Shown here piece after piece: positions 1 through 10,264 of a DNA stretch of 64,000 nt (its first letter is position 1; the number at the start of each line of letters is the position of its first letter). The notes beneath the pieces are model-generated. The model was not told where the DNA came from and made no database searches. It was given only the letters and a program-made list of their open reading frames with translations. The position numbers and the translations under genes are program-made. This stretch comes from Thalassia testudinum. Its lineage: Eukaryota; Streptophyta; Magnoliopsida; Alismatales; Hydrocharitaceae. The stretch covers positions 55,915,501-55,979,500 of the forward strand of contig JAZHRO010000012.1 of assembly GCA_037157565.1 (NCBI GenBank), given 5' to 3'.

Positions 1-1004
1 TTCCTCTCAAAGCAGTCTACCAAGGCGTGGTAAGCGGACAACCAATCTATCCCCAGAATCACTCCAAAGTCCTCCATCTGTATCATAATCAGGTCAGCTG
101 GCAGGCTGTGTCCCCCGATGCTGACCCCGCAACCCGTGTACACCTCCTCAGCTACAAACAGCTGACCACTAGGACCTCTGATTACGAACGGGTTCTCTAA
201 CAATGTATAATCCTGGTCCAAACTAATCGCGAAACTGTCTGCGACAAACGAGTGCGTAGCGCCGGAATCGAAAAGCGTGTAAACGAGTCTGCCAGAAACT
301 GAAACCATACCTGCTACCACGGATCTCGAAGCTCTGGCGTCCCTGTGTGTTAGGGCGTTGATACGCCCCTCAGCTCTAGGTGCGGACGAAGCAGCCACAC
401 TCTGCGTCGGACGGGTAGGTGCTGGCCGGTACCCTCCTCGCGACTGCGGTCCTCCTCCTCGCGCCTGGAAACCGCGGCCTCCTGCGCGCCCTCCAGTGCT
501 CTGCGCGGGAAGTATCTGCTGACCTCCTGCCCTAGATGGGCAGTCCCTCCTGACGTGGCCCGGCTGGCCACACTGGTAGCAGAGGGGAACCCGACTCCCG
601 CCCTCAGTGAGTCCCTGCTGTCGGCTAGGCGGGGGTCCGGTGCTGGCGACTGGCCCCTGTCGAGGGCCCCTAAAGGCCACTGATGGCCCTACACAACGTG
701 ACGGCTCTCCTGCGGACGCCACGTGTCTCCGTGGAGTTCTCCTAACACGCCTGGTGTGGCGGCGGAAATCTCGTTCCACCACTAACTCCCCTGTCGTACG
801 CTCGGAAGGGGGAGGGGGTAGCGACGTGGGTGGAAGCTGAAATTCTTCTCGAACCACCTCTCGAATCAGTTGGACGAGGTCCCGAGACGGTATACTCAGG
901 AGAAGAGGAGGGGTTGTATGTATTCCAAGCCCGGCACATCCGTCCCCCGGGCCCTGACCTCGGCCGCGCCTGCGGCTCACCCTCCTAGCTCCACGACGCG
1001 GCAT
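1..1004 (-). CDS. GY-1 Gag-protease polyprotein, N-terminal part (runs off the left edge)
   Basis: Retrotransposon capsid/nucleocapsid and aspartic protease. The frame opens at an ATG at 1004 after an upstream stop and stays open for about 334 codons to the window edge. It starts with a basic R/G-rich segment (MPRRGARRVSRRRGRG). A zinc knuckle CYQCGQPGHVRRDC lies at about residues 142-155 (540-581), followed by a Gly/Arg/Gln linker. A retropepsin begins near residue 235 with active site FDSGATHSFV (Asp at about 246) and the strand VILGIDWLSAYHALVDCF near the edge. This RVP_2-like order is typical of plant chromovirus-like gypsy elements. Only about 140 residues precede the knuckle, whereas the family normally has a Gag core of 100-200 residues there, so Gag looks internally deleted. 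RT and integrase would lie left of the window. Confidence 0.8.
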   Translation of the reverse strand, partial: MPRRGARRVSRRRGRGQGPGDGCAGLGIHTTPPLLLSIPSRDLVQLIREVVREEFQLPPTSLPPPPSERTTGELVVERDFRRHTRRVRRTPRRHVASAGEPSRCVGPSVAFRGPRQGPVASTGPPPSRQQGLTEGGSRVPLCYQCGQPGHVRRDCPSRAGGQQILPAQSTGGRAGGRGFQARGGGPQSRGGYRPAPTRPTQSVAASSAPRAEGRINALTHRDARASRSVVAGMVSVSGRLVYTLFDSGATHSFVADSFAISLDQDYTLLENPFVIRGPSGQLFVAEEVYTGCGVSIGGHSLPADLIMIQMEDFGVILGIDWLSAYHALVDCFER

Positions 1005-1169
1005 CTCCTACAATGGAGACGCGAAACAAAACGGAAACGTCAAAACAGACGGTACCTAACAACACTTCTAAGAGCTCAAGTCAAGAGATATGTTGTGGTG
1101 GCTACTCTAGCTATAAACATGTGAATTGGTTATTTTCCAGTCAGTTGATTCACTTCTCGGGACGACCTT

Positions 1170-1181
1170 GCTCTGATACCA
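1170..1181 (-). other. Primer binding site, initiator tRNA-Met type (GY-1)
   Basis: Minus strand reads TGGTATCAGAGC, complementary to the 3' end of initiator tRNA-Met. It lies 3 nt from the LTR edge and about 165 nt before the gag start. This fixes GY-1 as minus-strand with its 5' LTR to the right. Confidence 0.9.
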
Positions 1182-2536
1182 TCTTGTAACGACCCGGTTC
1201 CCGAGTCCCTACGAGACACGAGAACCGGACCGACTCGACTAATCCCAAGACCCAGTCGTCCAACGAGGAAGTAACCAAAAGACAGTAAAATAAGCCACAT
1301 TCAGCATGAATATAACTAACAGTAAAAAGTACAGCAGTAAGGAAAGAAACTACTACAGTAGGCACCACCACAACAGTAAAACAACATTTATCATATAACA
1401 AAAACTGCAGGTAAAGAAGGTACAGCGGAAACAAAACTACTCACTAGAACAGAAACAAAAGAAGGTACAAAGCTGTGGCAACTCTACTGGACCCTACTCG
1501 GCCCAGCGTCCTCTGCAGCCGCCGACCCTGGCTGCTCAACACCTGGTCCTGAAAAAGGTAACGAGTGTAGCACGTCAGCAAAACGCTGAGTAGAGTGGCA
1601 AACTAACTAAAGGCAACAGTAGAGTGTACAGTAGCTGTTATGTTCTATTACTTCCTTTATTTACATCTTTCAATTTTTCTCACTATTTCATTTACTTCTC
1701 AGATCCTTTACTTGATCTCGAATGTCCTCGTGGGACGATCTTGATTGCAGTATTTTCCAACAGTAGAAGTAGCACGTGGTGCTCTCCTGGCCGGGAGAGT
1801 CCCCCGTGGTGATCCTACCCTCAGTCAACCACCCCAAGGTCACTGACAGACGTAACGGTGACTACGGCACGCGCGATAAACGCACAGGTAGCTAGCCCGT
1901 ACTGGCACGCGGTCAGTCGTTTCCGTTAACGGGTGCGCCCAAAGCACAGCACGGAACCAGGGCAGAGCCCTCTCAGTAACAGGGGTCCAACCCCTCCACA
2001 GTAACCAAACCGGGGCCTTGCCCCTCCACAGTCCGCGCACCCTCGTCTGACTACCCTGGTTTGCCCTAGTGGGCCTAACAAGTCGGTGAAGGAGGCTAGC
2101 AGAACCCCGGGGCCCGTGGGGTAGCTAGTACTCTCCTAACACTACTAGCTCTCCTCGGTACTACGTACACGAGGGCCAACAAGTCGGTACAGAGCGGCCA
2201 AGCCTAACCCCGGGTCCCTGGGGCGGCTGGCCCCACTCTGCACTAAAACAGGTACAGGTACTTCCCTTGGTACTGCGTACCCAAGAGACAGTACAAACTA
2301 CATCTCAGTTCCATTCCTTTTCTTTCCAGGAGTTCCACTCCTAATTCCCCGTAGGGTTCCAGCTCTTTATCTCAGAACATCATATGTTTCACTTTCCAGA
2401 TTCACGTTCTCACATTCCATGATCTCAACATGATTCTCTATGCATAACAGGCAGCTGTTAATTAAATTTACAGGCAGCTTTATATATTCCTTTCCATTTT
2501 TCCAAGACTGCAGTAATGTACATTCCACTAGTTTTT

Positions 2537-2690
2537 CCATCCTAGGATTCATGCCATATCCTAGGATCTATCATACAATCTAGTTTTCCGGCCCTAGGAT
2601 TCATGCAACACCTAGGAACTATCATTCCACATATTTCTCATTCCTAGGATTCATGCAATGCCCTAGGTTCTAGTTATGGTTCCATACTTT
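2537..2690. repeat. Three tandem copies of a ~51-bp unit in the GY-1 LTR
   Basis: The unit carries CCTAGGATTCATGC followed shortly by CCTAGG. Copies start near 2541, 2592 and 2643, about 51 bp apart, with small differences. CCTAGG is itself a palindrome. No function can be read from sequence. Confidence 0.75.
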
Positions 2691-2963
2691 AACAGATTTT
2701 ATTAATGCTTAAAACCACTCTACCAGGTACAACGGAAGTAATGGGGGCGTGGTCGGGAATCCCGCGTGCCTCCGCGACTCTCAAGACGGCAACCGAACGA
2801 GGTCCTATCACAAGGATCAAACACAAGGAGTGTCTCAAAACAGTGTATAGCTACTGTAGGCGGGTAGAGGAATAAATTCTGAATCGAACGCAACTCGAAT
2901 CGCGGAAAACGGAGCCCAAACGGGCCCTAAACGGGTCGAGAAAGACAATACTGTGCAAAATCA

Positions 2964-3303
2964 GACGTCTGGAACTCCTTCCAGACGTCTTAAACGGTGG
3001 ATCAGAGAATTACCTGTTCGGCTTGGTTCCCCGGACGTCCAGAAGTCTGTGGCGACGTCTCTCCTAGATCCCAGACGTCCGATGGTCTCTCCGGACGTCT
3101 GGAGGTCACTCCCGCCGTCTGGTACAACTTCCAGACGTCGGATTCGCAAAGGATGACGAATCCGAACACCTGCGCACAGCCAACCCTCCTCCCTCAGTAC
3201 GGTCAGTCGACAACAAAAGAAGGAGAAAGCGGAACTCACCTTTCAGACGTCTGTATGATCACACAGACGTCGACCTTGCCGTCTGGATATCAGTCCAGAC
3301 GTC
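2964..3303. promoter_or_regulatory. Phased GACGTC array, distal cluster (GY-1 LTR)
   Basis: Exact GACGTC starts at 2964, 2984, 3034, 3054, 3074, 3094, 3134, 3246, 3266 and 3298, with one-mismatch GCCGTC at 3114 and 3278. Six consecutive positions (3034-3134) are exactly 20 bp apart; 3246-3266-3278-3298 runs 20/12/20. The common flank is CCAGACGTCTGG. GACGTC is the plant bZIP C-box core. Confidence 0.75.
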
Positions 3304-3624
3304 TGATTCTGGAGATTTTTCCAGAATCAGGACCTCGCTCGGCCTCCGCTCGCGACGCCGCCCGCGTCGCACCTCGCGCGTCCGCTGCTCCGCCCGCAGC
3401 AGGTCCCTCTTCGCGACGCTCTGCGCCCCCTGCGCCCTCCGCCGGCCGGCCAAGCCGCTCCCGGCGAGCTCGCCCTTACGGCAGAGCCCCGCCCTCGCAC
3501 GCCGCAGCTCCTCCGCGCCTACTGCGGCCGCCGCTGCCGCTGCGCCCTCGCGTCCGCTCGCTCTCGCGCACAGGCAGGAGAGAAGGAGGAAGATGGTGGA
3601 GACGGGAGGGGAGGCGCGCCCCCT

Positions 3625-3640
3625 CCCCCTTTTAATGCCG
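3625..3640 (-). promoter_or_regulatory. Possible TATA-like element in the GY-1 LTR
   Basis: Minus strand reads GCATTAAAAGGGGG inside the GC-rich stretch, about 120-230 bp downstream (sense) of the proximal GACGTC array. It is a non-canonical TATA and the call rests on context only. Confidence 0.35.
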
Positions 3641-3757
3641 CGCGGAGAGGAGGGAGAGACGGCCGCAGTCGCCTGCAGCCGCAGAGAAGATGCGGATCGC
3701 AGGTCTGCGCGCACAGGCGCGCAGACGAATATCCCGTGCGAGTATAACTGTTCGTCA

Positions 3758-3859
3758 GACGTCTGTAAACTATCCCGGACGTCTGGCCAGACGTCTGGAT
3801 GTGATCCCAGACGTCTTGACAGACGTCTGGGCCACCTCCCAGACGTCTTAAAAGACGTC
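3758..3859. promoter_or_regulatory. Phased GACGTC array, proximal cluster (GY-1 LTR U3 start)
   Basis: Seven exact GACGTC cores start at 3758, 3778, 3790, 3810, 3822, 3842 and 3854, so spacing is 20, 12, 20, 12, 20, 12. The 12-bp steps are back-to-back copies of the palindrome CCAGACGTCTGG and the 20-bp steps add an 8-bp spacer. The array starts 20 bp inside the LTR's sense 5' end, where enhancer-type U3 elements usually lie. Confidence 0.8.
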
Positions 3860-3923
3860 TGGGGTACGCGCTCGTTACACCTTTCCTAATAAGTGATTTG
3901 TTTGCATTAAATTTTAGGTTACA

Positions 3924-5706
3924 ATGGATAAATCTTGGATTGGATTGTGGGATTCAGATTACACCAGATATAAGGATGGAGTAATTTCATTCCTGGATTG
4001 GGCCTTTGATGACGATAGGAAGATATTTAGGCAAGGAGGTCAATTTGATAATATCTTTTACCCATGCAGAAGATGTTTGAATGGTTGCTTGCAAGATCGT
4101 AATACTATGCTTGAGCACTTGATTTGTAATGGGTGGTGGCAGCATTACATTACTTAGGTAGCTCATGGAGAGGAGTTGATTGAGAAAGTCATAAACAATG
4201 AGAACACTGTTGACGAAGAGATTGACGAGGAATTTGTTGATAGCAGAGGTGAAGAAATATAAGAAATGTTGAACGAGATAAGAGGAGAGGATTTAAATAC
4301 AGATGAGGAAGATTTGTTCAGTTGTGATCTATTCTATGATGATGTTAAGGCAACTGAGGATTCTATTTCTCCCGGTGTTACGAAAATGTTAAAGTTGTCA
4401 TTTTTGTTGAAGATGTTTCAATTGAAGGTTATGAATAGAGCTAGTGCTAAATTAATGTTAGAAATACTTCAGTTTATTATTGAGCTGTTGAATAACCTTG
4501 ATGGTTTTCCGGCTTCATGGAATGAGGCAAAGTTTAGGCTATCAGAAGATCGATGCATGTCCGAATGATTGCATTCTTTTCGGAAATGAATTCGCAAACT
4601 TGAGTAACTGTCTCGAATTTGGACTTGAGAGATATATGGAAAGTAAAAATGAATGTAAGAGGAAACAACCTCAGAAGGTTCTTCGTTACTTCCCACTAAC
4701 ACTTAGGCTTCAATGCCTTTTTATATCAACTAAAACTGCACGGTAGATGACATAGCACCAGGATTGTAAATGTCAAGATGGAAGGATACGTCATCCTACT
4801 AATTTAGAGGAGTGGAAGAGATTTGGCACGGTAGGTTTGATGCTTTAGAAGTAAGCAATGTGCGGTTGGGTCTGGCAAGCGACGGATTCAATCCATTTAA
4901 GAGTATGTAGCCGTCGTACTCTATATGGCCAGTGGTAATGGTCACTTATAACTTACCACCCTGGTTGTGTAAGAGATCGTCATTCATGATGCTGACCCTA
5001 TTAATCCCCAGTCCAAAACAACCGGGAAATGCAATAGATGTTTATCTCCAGCCATTAATCGATGAACTAAAATAGTTGTGGTACATCGGCGTGAAGATGT
5101 TTGATGCAGAAAAGAAAGAATTTTACAATATGCATGCAGCATTGTTGTGGATCATAAATGACTTCTCGATGTATGCAAATTTGTCAGGTTGGAGCACTAA
5201 AGGAAAGCTTGCTTGCCTAGTTTGTATGGAAGACACTCATCACCTATGACGATCGAGAAGTAAGAAATTCTGTTACTTAGGACATCGTAGATTTCTATCT
5301 ATTGAACATAGATGGTAAAGGACATAGTTGAGGAGTAAAATTGATGGCAGGACGTTTTTGTATTCAAAGAAAAATCCAAAAAATAAACTTTGTATAGATT
5401 CTATCAGGTTGCCGAGTCAGGTTATAATGGAGATATTATAAGAAGTGGGTGAGATACGGTTGGGTCGAGCATTCAGACATGACCTGACGGCCTCGAGGAA
5501 TTCTGGATTTCAAAAGAAATGCATTTTCTTTATGGAGTTGCCATGTTGGAAAGATCTTACAATACGTCATAATTTATATATTATACACATTGAAAAGAAT
5601 GTGATGGATAACATTTTAGACGTATTAAATCTAATCGATGATCCGAAGGACATGGTGAAAACAAGAAAAGACATGAAGAGTTTGGGGTATTTCCGGAGCT
5701 GCATAT
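3924..5706 (+). pseudogene. CACTA TNP2-like transposase, N-terminal half (decayed)
   Basis: The transposase would cut and join CACTA ends. The ATG at 3924 follows an intron-like AG. The first segment is a transposase-associated domain (MDKSWIGLWDSDYTRYKDGV, then PCRRC and an EHL motif at 4060-4120), with an in-frame stop near 4155 before the conserved HGE motif. After further stops and frameshifts the TNP2 domain begins near 4550 (KIDACPNDCILF, KVLRYFPLTLRLQ). It continues in fragments: RHPTNLEEWKRF (about 4780), NVRLGLASDGFNPF (about 4856), GWSTKGKLAC (about 5190) and RHNLYIIHIEKNVMDNIL (about 5567). Interrupted at 5707 by sLTR-1. Family assignment is firm; function is lost. Confidence 0.85.
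5702..5706. repeat. Target-site duplication CATAT, left copy (sLTR-1)
   Basis: CATAT immediately left of the LTR matches CATAT at 7840-7844. Excising one copy plus the LTR restores continuous transposase homology, which confirms the insertion point. Confidence 0.9.
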
Positions 5707-7839
5707 TGATTGCACAGCAATCATAGGTCTTAATTGACCCAAATTAGGCTAGGACTTAGCATAAGTTAGGATAATTCATGCATGCATAAGCATTATTTGC
5801 ATCTTTACTGCTTTCTTTTAGCTATGCATAAAATAATTCTATGATGTACTGATTAGGTGCATTATGTCAATTACAGGTAATAAGCTGATCAGAAGGTAGA
5901 TTTGAAGCTGGAATAACTGGTGTTGCAGCAGAGCTGGAGCGGAATACCTAGCTTAGATGTAATAGATAATAATGTAAAGGAATTAAGGTATGCTATTCTA
6001 TTATGTAGGAATAAAGCAATTAAATATGAAGAACTTAGGACCATCCTAGTCCTAGGACAGCCTAGGAGCTTCCCCAAGCCTTAGCCACCCTTAGATTAGG
6101 TCATCGCACCCTAGGAAACCTTAAAACCCTAATTCCAACCTCTATCTAGACGTCCAGATAAGTTATAGGACATCCAGAACCCTTAGACAACTTCCGCACA
6201 CCTTAAACCCACTTCTGCAGTGTTATTGGACGTCCATACTCTTGGTCAGATGTCCAATTTCTACAAAATAGCCAAGACAGAACCTAGAATTCCTCTTGAC
6301 TCTGATTGGACGTTTAGGCAACAAGTCTGGACTTCTGATTTTTCACTATAAGACGTCTGGAACTTTTCTCCAGTTCCTGTTTTGAGATTCAAGCCTTGAT
6401 CTTGGATCTCTAGGTCCTTAAACCCAATTCCAACCCTATAGGAACCTAAATTAAGGTGCCTTAGCTCTAGTACATCACCTCTAGACCTCCCTAAGGACCT
6501 AATTAGGTCCTCACTAAACCTAATTGACTTGGATTTTAGTCAATTCTATCAGCCTATTCAATTGGACTCATTAAGTCCAATTGAGTCCTGATCTCAGCAC
6601 ATACTATCCAATTTGACCTAGACCTGACTTAATTGAGTTATTTTACTCTCAATTAAGTTTTCACACACCCAATTAAACTTGTGCTAAGTTTAATTGCACT
6701 TTACCTTAGTGAATTAGGGTTTACAACCCTAATTTGAGACCTACCTTGACCTAAACCCACTAGAACCTAACCTAATCAACTTAGGCACCTAAGTTTCGAC
6801 CCACACACACCCACACACACCATCCACACGAAATTACTTAGCCTAGAGTTCTCTAGAACTCTCTATCATGTGTTGTTGCCTTGGTTGCTAAAATTAGCAA
6901 CCAAGAGCCATTCAATTTTTAGATCGACATTTGGTGGATCTAAAAATCACCATCCATCCTCTCTATCTCACTCTCCCACGAGCTCCCACCATACGCCTCT
7001 CTAGAGAATTCCATAATTCTCTAGAGAGCTTCCCTTAGGTCTATAAAAAGACCTAAGGGGTGGCCATTTGCACCCATCCATCTCTTGGCTTAATTCACTT
7101 CCATTTTGGCTGGCTACATTCCACCTCTACTCCACCTCCACGAGTTGCTCACCATGGCCACCACCATCTCCACATCAGGATGCTAGATCACCTCTCCAAC
7201 CTCTCTCCAAGGGCCAGCTTAAGCACCATTGGCCGCCCCTCCTTCTCCTCTCAACCATTCAAAGGCCATCGAAGCCCACCTCCGAATGCCCTTATTTCTG
7301 CTAGATTAGCTTAGTTCTTCATATTTACATGCTTTTATTACTGCTTAGTAGTGTTGCTCTTTATTCTCACCCAATGATGCATGCAAAATCCCCCTATAGA
7401 TTCATGTATGCGATCATTTTCTGTTAGTTAGATTTATGTTTTTAAGCTTTTCTCTATAAGCTTTCCTCTAGTTCCTTGCTGCAAACACCCTCCTGAATGA
7501 ATGAAAGAAAATTTTCTATATATATATCTATGTGTTGAGAATCACCATGAGCTTATTACAATATATTTTGTGTGATTAAAGTTACTTGCTTTTAATTTTT
7601 GATATTTTGGCAACTAAGCATGTCGTGCATAAATACATAATAACCATAAACTGCCGTGCGATTTTAAGCAAGTGGAACGAAAAAGATCAATTTCAAATTT
7701 TCATAAACGCCTCCTAGAGACGAATAACCGGGACTCAAGTCTTGTTATCTTTAGAAATTATTTTTAACGGGCGTTTTCGCGTTCTATACTACGACGAGAT
7801 TTCTGTTTTCAAAACACACGCGAGAATCGTCCTCTGTCA
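5707..7839 (+). repeat. sLTR-1, solo LTR (2,133 bp) in the CACTA transposase gene
   Basis: It begins TGATTGC, ends CTGTCA and is flanked by 5-bp direct repeats CATAT. No internal retroelement sequence is present, so it is a solo LTR left by LTR-LTR recombination. A TATA box (CTATAAAAAG, 7041-7050) gives plus orientation: U3 about 5707-7070, transcribed part about 7070-7839. Degenerate GACGTC-like boxes near 6149, 6169, 6229, 6249, 6309 and 6352 resemble the phased boxes of GY-1. Its family cannot be fixed because no coding part remains; the ends differ from GY-1 and from the Athila LTRs. Confidence 0.88.
6558..7059 (+). promoter_or_regulatory. Chain of perfect hairpins upstream of and around the sLTR-1 TATA box
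   Basis: Inverted repeats read directly (arm pairs): 6558-6568/6574-6584, 6628-6637/6648-6657, 6671-6680/6686-6695, 6712-6721/6725-6734, 6779-6785/6788-6794, 6845-6852/6855-6862, 6881-6891/6894-6904, 6915-6925/6937-6947, 6997-7010/7015-7028 (14-bp perfect arms) and 7032-7041/7050-7059. The last encloses the TATA box in its loop. A further 7-bp palindrome forms the LTR tip (5707-5723). Confidence 0.8.
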
Positions 7840-7844
7840 CATAT
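7840..7844. repeat. Target-site duplication CATAT, right copy (sLTR-1)
   Basis: Direct copy of 5702-5706 at the right LTR edge. Confidence 0.9.
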
Positions 7845-9210
7845 TCATGAGGATGATGGCTACTTCCCACCTGCTATTTATAACTTGAATCAAGACTAGA
7901 AGAGTAGATTGCTCTCCTTCTTAAAGGAAATTCAGGTACCAGATGGGTTTTCCTTGCAGCTTTCCCGTTGTGTTAACGAAGTGCAGAAAAAGATATCTGG
8001 CTTGAAAGGTCATGACTCCCATGTTTATATGCAAGTATTGTTTCCACTAGTGTTACAGGGGATACTGCCAGAGTCAATTGTTGATTCATTCACAGAGATG
8101 AGAAGGTTTTTCAAAGCTGCTTGTTCGAAGATGCTACAAAATGATACGCTAGATTATTGGGATAAACAAATAGTTATTACTCTTTGTAAGATGGAACGGA
8201 TTCTTCGCTCAGCCTTCTTCAATGTAATGGTTCAGCTCAATCTGCATCTTACAAATGAAGCGAGAATCGGTGGACCGATACAATTCAGATGGTTGTATCC
8301 TTGAATCGATTTTGAAAAAGCTTAAAGATTATGTTTTGAATAAGGCAAAGTCGGAAGGATCAATTGTAGAAGGCTATCTCATGGAGGAGTATATAAATTT
8401 TACCTCTATTACATGAATGAAACAGACAATTGCTTTAATAAACTTCAAAGGAATTATGAGGGGGAATACAATGACAGTGATGAAGAATGTTTGTCAATTT
8501 TTGATATTAGAGGAAGGTCGATCTTTTATACAGAGTATAAGGTTATTTTAGAAAATGATAGACATTGCACACATCTATATATTTTAAAATAAATTCCTAA
8601 AATTGATCCATTTTACGAGGAATTCGAACGATTACCTATTTCAAGGACAACCGAATTTGGCTTCTTAGATTGGTTTAAAGATCGAGTTCATCAATTAAAA
8701 GAGGATAAGGACCCACGATGGGTACTAGATTTTGTTGTAATTACCAATTCACCATTACATTATGTACATTACCACTCTAGGTATATAATAAATGGGTTCA
8801 GATTCAGAATAAAAGAAATTGATGATAGAAAGGTTGCACAATAGGTTGGAATTGTTGATTCGGATCTTTTCGTCGGTCTAGATGGATACTATGGTAAAAT
8901 CAAAGAAATTATAGAGATTAGTTTTAGATATGATGAACCATTGTTTTGATGTTTTTAAATGTCAGAGATCAGCTTCAGATATGATGAGTCATTGTCCTAT
9001 TTAAATGTCATTGGTTTGATATTTTCAAAGAGGGCACTAGTTTCAAAATTGACAAGAAACACAATTTCTTGAGTTTAAATCTTAATCGTTAAATTCTTCA
9101 GCCTAATGAACCATTCAGATTGGCATGTCAAGTGGTAGAAGTTTTTACGTCCTCGACAATTTTCAAAGGAGATGGGTTATATGAATAAGAACAGTACCGC
9201 GCAATTGTTT
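7840..9210 (+). pseudogene. CACTA TNP2-like transposase, C-terminal half (decayed)
   Basis: Homology resumes right after the duplication (HEDDGYFPPAIYNLNQD) and runs through 7909-8304, where one frame is open for 131 codons. That frame has the family motifs QVPDGFSLQLSRCVN, GLKGHDSHVYMQVL, QIVITLCKMERI, and a DUF4218-like end IGGPIQFRWLYP. Beyond 8304 are stops and frameshifts. A DUF4216-like tail follows in pieces: FGFLDWFKDRV near 8660, YGKIKEIIEISF near 8893 and PFRLACQVVEVF near 9110. Together with 3924-5706 this spans a full-length TNP2-type protein; the exact 3' end is uncertain. Confidence 0.8.
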
Positions 9211-10264
9211 TGACGCACAGTCTGAAGCATACCAAGAATTAACGGAAGGTCATATAAATTCAAATGCAGTAGATGTGGACATCTAAGGTTAGTAATAATT
9301 TCTTTTCTTTGTTTCATTTCTATTTATATCAAATTCATATTAAAATTTAACAAACCTATGCTACCAAAAGCAAATAATAAGAAATAATCATGCTCAAAAG
9401 CATTTTGTAGTCTTGACCATTATCATTGAAACCAAATCATTTGTTGAAACTTGGATAAATTGGATGATCAAGGGTAAAAGGATGGAAAACTATGTTAGTT
9501 ATTTGATTCAGAAATGCACAGAATAGCCTTGTCAAGGAAGATCACTTTTTTTTTTATTAAAAGGTAATTCCATTTTCTAAAATTTCCAAGTCATACGGTA
9601 AGATATTAGCCTTTGTTAACACAAAAGGAATTTGTTAAAGATTATAATGTTATATGTTTATATTTATGTCAAATGATTAGAAGGTTATAATTCTACGATG
9701 TTTAAATGAGGCTATATGGTTTGGAATTAGGTTAGACGTTCAAATGAGTTAGGGAACTTGAAAAGGGCTTCACATAGGGAGAAGCTGGTGATATGTTGGA
9801 GATTTATTTACTACGCAATGATTATAAACAAAGGCACACCCTTTGGCTTTGCGCTTTTTTTTTATGTGGGATATGCCCACTTTAATTTTAATATGCAGGT
9901 TTATAGAGAATCCTCCAAATTTAAAGGGAGACTCTGCCAAAATTTTTAATTATTTCTTTTTTGTTTTACAAACTTTTTCTGGTGATGATTTATATATTAA
10001 AGATTTTCAACATTATAAAGTGTTACATTTTATGCTTGTTATAGATGTTGTTTAAGGAAAATCCCAAAAGAAAGGGTCTCCCTAAGACGTAGCCATCTAA
10101 CCATCTCGATTCGTCTCCTCAGGCTCAACCACCCCCTAATAGCAGGTTTAGCCACCCCCCGGCAGCAGGCTCCCCCCCCCCAGTCATGTTTCGTACGTCC
10201 CGGGGAATTGGCATGATTACTACATGCAAGGGGGAAGGGAAAGGGGAAGGAGATTGCTCAGATC
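9211..10264 (+). other. AT-rich spacer between the two CACTA-1 genes
   Basis: Long A/T runs and short chance frames only. A C-rich stretch near 10130-10190 precedes the next gene. I see no recognisable coding, repeat or regulatory signal. Confidence 0.5.

Larger units (their letters stand above)
1185..3879 (-). repeat. 5' LTR of GY-1 (2,695 bp)
   Basis: The ends form a 6-bp inverted repeat: TGTAAC at 1185 and GTTACA at 3874-3879. The left end abuts the primer site and the right end abuts CACTA-1 sequence (ccttt, 3880-3884, one copy of a presumed duplication whose partner is outside the window). In sense, the LTR opens with a phased GACGTC array (3859-3758) and passes a very GC-rich stretch (about 3720-3340). 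It then has a second GACGTC array (3303-2964) and a triplicated 51-bp repeat. The long Ala/Pro/Arg-rich open frames here are side effects of GC content. Confidence 0.9.

Noticed and set aside
350..571. 73-codon minus frame at the left end
   Set aside because: Shadow frame of the real Gag-protease frame, which carries the zinc knuckle and DSG motif.
2997..3714. 212- and 151-codon Ala/Pro/Arg-rich frames in the GY-1 LTR
   Set aside because: Overlapping opposite-strand frames in very GC-rich U3 sequence, spanning the GACGTC arrays; a composition artefact.
3340..3720. CpG-rich island as the promoter of a host gene
   Set aside because: It lies wholly inside a bounded LTR (TGTAAC...GTTACA), and the next coding sequence is transposase.
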